Source: Acanthopleura granulata (Eukaryota > Mollusca > Polyplacophora > Chitonida > Chitonidae). Taken from it: 64,000 nt of DNA. The notes beneath the pieces were generated by a model that had not been told where the DNA came from, ran no database searches, and was given only the letters and a program-made list of their open reading frames with translations. Positions 62,601 to 64,000 of the stretch are shown here, piece by piece. The position numbers and the translations under genes are program-made. Position 1 is the stretch's first letter. Every line of letters begins with the position of its first letter. Location: NCBI GenBank assembly GCA_016165875.1, contig JABBOT010000001.1, forward strand, positions 39,918,252-39,982,251, written 5' to 3'.

Positions 62601-63751
62601 GACATATACTGATAGACCTACATCATGTATCTTTAGATTGCTATTTTACATATATTCTGGAATGAATATGTACACATTCGATATAACGTGTGTACATATA
62701 TATACTATATATATTTGTCATTGTCTCTGAAAATCATCTCGAATACATATGATTATAATATTTTTACTTTATCGTACATACGTTGACATTTTACATACAG
62801 CATAAAAGGGAAATAACTATTCTTACATCTTCGGTCATACAATTATGGTGATTTGCCTGTGCTTCCATTTTGTCTAAAACGTAAATCACATGTGGTATCT
62901 TTTACCTGAGCTTCCAGTCAAACTTGTGAATCTCACTTGAGAATATTCTAAAACTTCGATAATCAAGGGGTACGGGTACTTATACTCTGAAGCCAGAATA
63001 CTGCAATTCCATGAAGGCCGTGATGTGAAGTGGTAGGCTACATTTTCAAGGTGTTCGTCGATAAATAATTGTATCAGTATAATATGAATAGAATATTACT
63101 GTGACTACTCTTGGGTGAGAAACCTATATCAGTATTACGTAATATAATTAGATGACTTGGATGTATGTTTAAACGATTTGAATATAGATTTTAGGCGAGC
63201 TAGTGTAGTCAAGTTGGTCGTTAGAAGAGTGGCCCTATATTCGATTGTTGATGTTATATGGGTATCAACGTTTAGCATGGCGAAGGGGGAGGTCACTTTT
63301 GTGAGATTTTCGAAAAGTCTAAGTTGCTGTTTTGCCATAAATGGACGAGTGACATATCACAAATTCATTAAACCAAAATGAAAATTTCCATCGGTCATTT
63401 ACTTTCACTTTCATTTCGACTAACAGACGTCAACAATTAGCTCCACAAAAATATCCCAAATATCGCTTAGTTACCGATGTCCTGGCACGTACACAGTTCT
63501 GGTCAAATATTACAGGTCACTGTCAATTCACAAGCCAGTTCTGGAGAAAAAGAAAGAAAATTATGACAATTTTACTCACCGGACGGCGAGCCAAGAAGAA
63601 CTATGGCCGTCCTCGTTTTGTAGCCTGTTACAAGCCACCGAAAAGCTGTTGGAAATAAAGCTCCAAGGGCAGTGTCAGCGTTTTCGACGGGCACATTTTT
63701 CACCAATACACATTTTGTAGCTAACTGTGAAAGATGTGAAGCTTCTGTCAT
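23422..63751 (-). CDS. PARP14-like: PARP14-like gene 1 (22 exons, complete locus)
   Basis: Predicted mono-ADP-ribosyltransferase of the macroPARP (PARP14/15) type, a family linked to antiviral and interferon responses in vertebrates. The model joins 22 exons with canonical AG/GT borders and mutually consistent phases, totalling 6831 coding bases (2276 codons plus stop). Domain order is RRM-like, PPxY linker, seven more RRM-like units, KH-like repeats, macro 1, macro 2 stub, macro 3, WWE and PARP catalytic domain. Human PARP14 has the same order with fewer RRMs, so family membership is firm. Oddities are a nonsense codon in exon 2 (58373-58375), loss of most of macro 2, a gap in macro 3, and a LINE in the intron at 42508-49837. 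Small exons may have been missed. An ATG pair at 57211-57216, just before exon 3, could serve an alternative start downstream of the nonsense codon. Exons are listed separately. Confidence 0.85.
24279..24453 (-). CDS. Gene 1 exon 21: PARP catalytic core, NAD-binding His
   Basis: A 175-base exon, phase 0 in and phase 1 out: IERIQNKSLYEQYVAKK, then ILWHGTSSDTIQGI (the NAD-contacting histidine) and NYGFNRSYCGKN. Confidence 0.92.
25148..25284 (-). CDS. Gene 1 exon 20: start of PARP catalytic domain
   Basis: A 137-base exon, phase 1 in and phase 0 out: FELPPQWAPMTDQDLVVVPL then QPEYQQVVKSL, the usual start of a mono-ART catalytic domain (PxxW followed by an acidic-hydrophobic strand). Confidence 0.85.
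25707..26043. repeat. Diverged tandem duplication, two units of about 170 bp
   Basis: Units 25707-25872 and 25873-26043 both start GACCAAAT and end ATCAAGGGCGA and are clearly alignable with several indels. They lie in the intron between exons 19 and 20 of gene 1. Confidence 0.8.
27403..27832 (-). CDS. Gene 1 exon 19: WWE domain
   Basis: A 430-base exon, phase 0 in and phase 1 out. VKIKIEKRVGRIRIQGMP completes the preceding fold. The WWE domain follows: IVQWYYMECQPGD, then GVRYCYDFETMEEYPED and RLKMIRKE. WWE domains bind iso-ADP-ribose or related poly(ADP-ribose) parts in other proteins. Confidence 0.85.
28470..28693 (-). CDS. Gene 1 exon 18: linker before WWE
   Basis: A 224-base exon, phase 1 in and phase 0 out. 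IALVVISDSMDAIEGAISKI looks like part of a KH-like or RRM-like fold, as found between macro 3 and WWE in human PARP14. Donor CATCAT/GTTAGT is weak, but its phase fits the next exon. Confidence 0.75.
28694..30487. other. Gene 1 intron, no feature seen
   Basis: AT-rich intron between exons 17 and 18 with no recognised repeat or frame until the SINE pieces at 30488. Confidence 0.5.
30488..30790 (-). mobile_element. Two SINE fragments in gene 1 intron
   Basis: 30488-30611 holds the tail and body; 30728-30790 holds only a tail-like piece. Intron between exons 17 and 18. Confidence 0.6.
30947..31120 (-). CDS. Gene 1 exon 17: end of macro domain 3
   Basis: Phase 1-1 exon of 174 bases: GVGKKDPEKMAEDMFEAIIE and VRLVVFEESMVNSVKTGL, the last helices and strand of a PARP14-type third macro domain. 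Confidence 0.85.
32540..32785 (-). mobile_element. SINE copy in gene 1 intron
   Basis: Same body and part of the tRNA head as 18667-18934, more diverged, in the intron between exons 16 and 17. Confidence 0.75.
32844..33020 (-). CDS. Gene 1 exon 16: middle of macro domain 3
   Basis: Phase 1-1 exon of 177 bases: GYVVTRAGSLRCKNVIHVDA, then SSVSFPAVGTG. Between exon 15 and this exon the helix segment normally following the Asn-rich loop is missing, about 15-18 residues. Either a small exon was missed in 33021-34163 or it is lost. Confidence 0.85.
34164..34310 (-). CDS. Gene 1 exon 15: start of macro domain 3
   Basis: Phase 1-1 exon of 147 bases. IRFCVSQGDITKATTDAIVN is a typical macro domain start, followed by STNEGLNLNQ. 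Acceptor TTTCAG and donor CAGG/GTCAGT. Confidence 0.85.
35501..35600 (-). CDS. Gene 1 exon 14: basic linker
   Basis: A 100-base exon, phase 0 in and phase 1 out, encoding about 34 residues with a basic cluster (SQRRRNRKFN). It joins the macro 2 stub to macro 3 in frame. It has no recognised domain and is supported by phase fit and a good donor (GGAAG/GTAAAC). Confidence 0.6.
36912..37012 (-). CDS. Gene 1 exon 13: stub of macro domain 2
   Basis: A 101-base exon, phase 1 in and phase 0 out, ending MRICLVKGELAMQK. This resembles the first strand of a macro domain, but the rest of that domain is not found in the next 1.3 kb. Donor AAAAA/GTGAGT. Confidence 0.65.
38536..39033 (-). CDS. Gene 1 exon 12: rest of macro domain 1
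   Basis: Phase 1-1 exon of 498 bases that continues the macro fold: AKTGAGNLPCEEVIHAVGP, then SIAIPALSTGIFGYPL (the second ligand loop) and VVEVHLIDVGD. The motifs are well conserved, so the fold is expected to be intact. Confidence 0.9.
39451..39854. repeat. Long inverted repeat (about 148-bp arms) in gene 1 intron
   Basis: Arms 39451-39597 and 39706-39854 are reverse complements with scattered mismatches; both start AAAGGCCATTTTGTGCTGAT at their outer end. The spacer is about 108 bases. It lies between macro domain 1 exons 11 and 12, so the pre-mRNA would fold into a long hairpin. It looks like a foldback element or MITE. Confidence 0.88.
39980..41713 (-). CDS. Gene 1 exon 11: KH-like repeats and start of macro domain 1
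   Basis: The largest exon, 1734 bases and 578 residues, phase 1-1. It starts DLVQVLKNSHEL (end of the last RRM). A long middle with repeated patterns such as FVGLPTDIERAKVRMYEL and LQVKGTEAGIHQAKAKLEE fits the KH-like repeats of PARP14. The last 50 residues begin a macro domain (VVKGDMTEYRVDAMVNAANN). The usual Gly-Gly of the ADP-ribose loop is Glu-Gly here (HIEGLA), which may affect binding. Confidence 0.9.
42271..42507 (-). CDS. Gene 1 exon 10: RRM-like unit
   Basis: Phase 1-1 exon of 237 bases with TTACAG acceptor and AAAG/GTGAAA donor. It starts DLAQFQQACKG, then SVRVTNLNPRITED, LHLYFDNKKRSQGG and YALVHFENHKG, a clear RRM-like unit. It lies just downstream of the 7.3-kb intron that holds the LINE. 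Confidence 0.85.
42937..46473 (-). pseudogene. LINE ORF2 (endonuclease, reverse transcriptase, RNase H), inactivated
   Basis: Endonuclease: LLHYNVRGIGTHGQEL and ICLQETFLKPH, a frameshift near 46.16 kb, then VNIYNPSKH and CGDFNAHSPIW, another frameshift near 46.0 kb, then TSPCGSDHLPIF. Reverse transcriptase: YRPIALTTTLCKVMEKMI, FLDIEKAYDMMW, NGVPQGSVLSPTLFN. The catalytic box is FAND instead of F/Y-A-D-D, so the first Asp is lost. RNase H: VYTDASKCP and FTDSLSSLQAL, a TAA at 43255-43257, then PAYIGIPGNEQADQLAKQA, where the usual His is Tyr. Confidence 0.9.
46476..47765 (-). CDS. LINE ORF1 (gag-like, three zinc knuckles)
   Basis: A 429-residue open frame. Three CCHC-type knuckles lie in its middle: CFKCQAYGYISTSC (the His position is Tyr), CPRCSGDHDFEHC and CVNCGSLGHSSAYLGC. 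Proteins of this kind bind the element's own RNA. Its start lies in a Ser/Arg-rich N-terminus typical of the group. Confidence 0.85.
   Translation of the reverse strand: MSVRTYISVFTDTKAASMDDPEGGEETSVEFVQTRSATKRSRDLSAERTNSDGKKIRQWSQKNNQNNHNVIITSMGGLPISAWNNIKFGQAIQQAIGNVKEVKKCGRKDLLIVCSGPAQTKKALSLTTLMGRDVQCRLQSSAMSVRGVIYRVGEELTEDDVLGALKKSRCIKVERMYKGKEKIKTSCMLLAFDLEELPTEVTLGYEIFPVKPYIPPVLRCFKCQAYGYISTSCRGKRRCPRCSGDHDFEHCDNLDRPLCVNCGSLGHSSAYLGCPYRKQIGRAQYIRVTQKISFSEALKNVQFEDRQPYPESPAEKALLEGEDTTAPPPAQQTTIQPITEFKCVKPVMKSTSTQTESTSSTQTEDLSINVATRIIALFAEIMLKVFDLSDNKTFVSEILCITQAHLGPALVNFPSLAPMLNNLAESIHT
48181..49837. other. Gene 1 intron upstream of the LINE
   Basis: The part of the 7.3-kb intron between exon 9 and the approximate LINE start. 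Nothing recognisable. Confidence 0.45.
49838..50083 (-). CDS. Gene 1 exon 9: RRM-like unit
   Basis: Phase 1-1 exon of 246 bases with TTTTTCAG acceptor and TCG/GTAAGT donor. It starts VVNSVLSRND, followed by GKVFIEGVSSNTTPECLN. The fold is more divergent here: the usual basic Arg/Lys-rich turn is replaced by KCCGQEPLRI. Confidence 0.8.
51245..51529 (-). CDS. Gene 1 exon 8: RRM-like unit
   Basis: Phase 1-1 exon of 285 bases that starts VAERIITHGKSGG. After a linker, DTILISETTEKVSRE and VQDYFENKRRSGGGD show the RRM-like pattern. Donor CAAG/GTAATT. This exon lies left of the copy B match start, so its gene 2 partner is outside the window. Confidence 0.85.
52393..52638 (-). CDS. Gene 1 exon 7: RRM-like unit
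   Basis: Phase 1-1 exon of 246 bases that starts VCLRVLKRDD after a TTCTAG acceptor. CTTIIVSGFDPKT and LLFENERKSKGGE mark the RRM-like fold. Donor AAAG/GTTGGT is non-optimal but identical in both gene copies. Confidence 0.85.
53950..54186 (-). CDS. Gene 1 exon 6: RRM-like unit
   Basis: Phase 1-1 exon of 237 bases. I placed the acceptor at GTTCCAG/AT because only this choice keeps phase 1 and gives the shared cassette start DAERVLTKP. KTIEVSGLKPSVNEE and LELFFESERRSGGG mark the RRM-like fold. Donor GAAG/GTGAGA. A 7-base length difference from gene 2 falls in the adjoining intron. Confidence 0.85.
54761..55036 (-). CDS. Gene 1 exon 5: RRM-like unit
   Basis: Phase 1-1 exon of 276 bases. It begins AVKRVLGKCPLL (end of the previous RRM), then a charged linker, then VVKVTGLPADI and LQLYFEKHSGDGE (start of the next RRM), with donor CAAG/GTAAAT. 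It differs from the gene 2 exon at ten bases, all of which change an amino acid. Confidence 0.85.
56016..56177 (-). CDS. Gene 1 exon 4: RRM-like unit
   Basis: Phase 1-1 exon between a TATCAG acceptor and GTAAATAC donor. Residues CIEVSSLPEG, LDLYFSNKRRHG and SAVIEF follow the strand-helix-strand pattern of PARP10/14 RRM-like folds. A glycine in the GGGE turn of gene 2 is valine here. Confidence 0.8.
56516..56667 (-). mobile_element. Truncated SINE, copy B
   Basis: Duplicate of 4359-4510 in gene 1. Confidence 0.65.
57144..57206 (-). CDS. Gene 1 exon 3: short linker
   Basis: A phase 1-1 exon encoding about 21 residues that begin ETPQSVLDDQERELSK. The acceptor GCAG/AG lies inside an ATGATGGCAG, so the two ATGs (57211-57216) could also be a start for a shorter protein. 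The donor is GGAG/GTGATT. It is 12 bases shorter than the same exon in gene 2, an in-frame difference. Confidence 0.55.
57366..57535 (+). mobile_element. Truncated SINE, copy B, opposite orientation
   Basis: Duplicate of 5222-5391 in gene 1. Confidence 0.65.
58297..59028 (-). CDS. Gene 1 exon 2: PPxY linker, with premature stop
   Basis: Starts after a TTGACAG acceptor in phase 1. Its first residues (DVEIFECTPEEV) would complete the RRM begun in exon 1. About 240 residues of low-complexity, Ser/Thr/Gln-rich linker follow, with one PPPSY motif before an in-frame TAA at 58373-58375. Beyond the stop the frame continues with PPQH and a second PPPSY. Compared with gene 2 the exon lacks 48 bases (16 codons) at its start. 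The assigned donor (CCCG/GTTTGC) is in phase 1 but weak, so the exon might instead be terminal and make a short isoform. Confidence 0.5.
61014..62537 (+). pseudogene. FLYWCH/MULE transposase relic, copy B
   Basis: Same relic as 8915-10450, with the same main stops and a further small deletion of about 15 bases in the FLYWCH part. It lies in intron 1 of gene 1. Being shared, it inserted and decayed before the duplication. Confidence 0.85.
61268..61391 (+). mobile_element. SINE fragment inside the MULE relic, copy B
   Basis: Duplicate of 9187-9310. Confidence 0.55.
63401..63412 (-). promoter_or_regulatory. IRF element in intron 1 of gene 1
   Basis: Same perfect GAAAGTGAAAGT as in copy A, at the matching intron 1 position. 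Confidence 0.5.
63580..63751 (-). CDS. Gene 1 exon 1: start codon and first RRM-like half
   Basis: The start ATG (63749-63751) has in-frame stops a few codons upstream and a purine at -3. The 57-residue frame is open to a strong donor (GTGAGT) in phase 1. A strand-like segment KCVLVKNVP and a later TAIVLLGSPS resemble the first and third strands of the RRM-like folds in later exons. The copy in gene 2 (11495-11666) is intact and nearly identical. Confidence 0.65.
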
Positions 63752-63875
63752 CGCAGTTACTCTCTAGCACTTTCAGACAAACGCAAACATTTAACTCAAA
63801 AAGAGTTAACCTTACCTGTTGCATGTGACGAAGACTTGCGCAGTTATTGGTTGATTAGAACAGGGTCAGGGTGAG

Positions 63876-63904
63876 GGGGATTCCCCAGGTGTTGTTTCTC
63901 GGAA
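63876..63904. promoter_or_regulatory. kappaB-like and STAT-type sites upstream of gene 1
   Basis: GGGGATTCCCC at 63876-63886 and TTCTCGGAA at 63896-63904, unchanged from copy A. A CCAAT box in the minus sense lies nearer the start codon, at about 63846. Confidence 0.48.
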
Positions 63905-64000
63905 TTTCCGAAGTTTTGTGATAGCAGACTGCGATAGACATGCGCCATCCGGCCATCCTTGTTGTGCGGGAGAGCATTTAGGTGATTGTTCCATAGACGT

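Larger units (their letters stand above)
52169..64000. repeat. Segmental duplication, copy B
   Basis: Partner of 1-11909, holding the upstream region and exons 1-7 of gene 1. It shares the MULE relic and SINE fragments with copy A, so those insertions predate the duplication. Whether the pogo-like element of copy A is present here cannot be seen, since the window ends a few bases before the matching site. Confidence 0.97.

Overview
The window is animal (eukaryotic) DNA: AT-rich, with intron-split genes and many transposable elements. It is most likely from a marine invertebrate, probably a mollusc. The pointers are a tRNA-derived SINE of a type common in molluscan genomes, a FLYWCH/MULE transposase relic, an RNase H-bearing LINE and an expanded PARP14-like gene. 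The species cannot be named from the sequence alone.

The core is a tandem array of PARP14-like genes (antiviral mono-ADP-ribosyltransferase family) on the minus strand. Gene 1 runs from its start codon at 63751 down to its stop at 23422. I could place 22 coding exons whose splice phases all agree (6831 coding bases). In order they encode an N-terminal RRM-like fold, a linker with PPxY motifs, a series of RRM-like folds on phase 1-1 exons, KH-like repeats, macro domain 1, a stub of macro domain 2, macro domain 3 with a gap, a WWE domain and a PARP catalytic domain with an H-Y-M triad. Gene 2 is a second copy. Only its first seven exons (11666 down to 225) are inside the window, and it continues past position 1.

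Positions 1-11909 and 52169-64000 are two copies of the same sequence, only a few percent different, about 52.1 kb apart. Both edges of the match are window edges, so the repeating unit is probably a whole gene plus its spacer. Both copies have the same compact upstream region: an inverted CCAAT box, a palindromic kappaB-like site and a STAT-type site within 150 bp of the start codon, and a perfect IRF-type element in intron 1. This is the layout expected for an immune-induced gene. Copy B (gene 1) carries a nonsense codon in its PPxY exon and copy A does not.

Layout: 1-11666, 5' part of gene 2, with a degraded MULE in its first intron. 11917-14814, a complete but dead pogo-like transposon with TA target duplication and terminal inverted repeats, about 250 bp upstream of the gene 2 start codon. 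14817-23421, intergenic DNA with degenerate repeats, a full-length SINE and a possible small plus-strand two-exon gene. 23422-63751, gene 1, whose 7.3-kb intron holds a dead I-group-like LINE (about 42.8-48.2 kb) and another of whose introns holds a long inverted repeat (39451-39854). 63752-64000, upstream region of gene 1.
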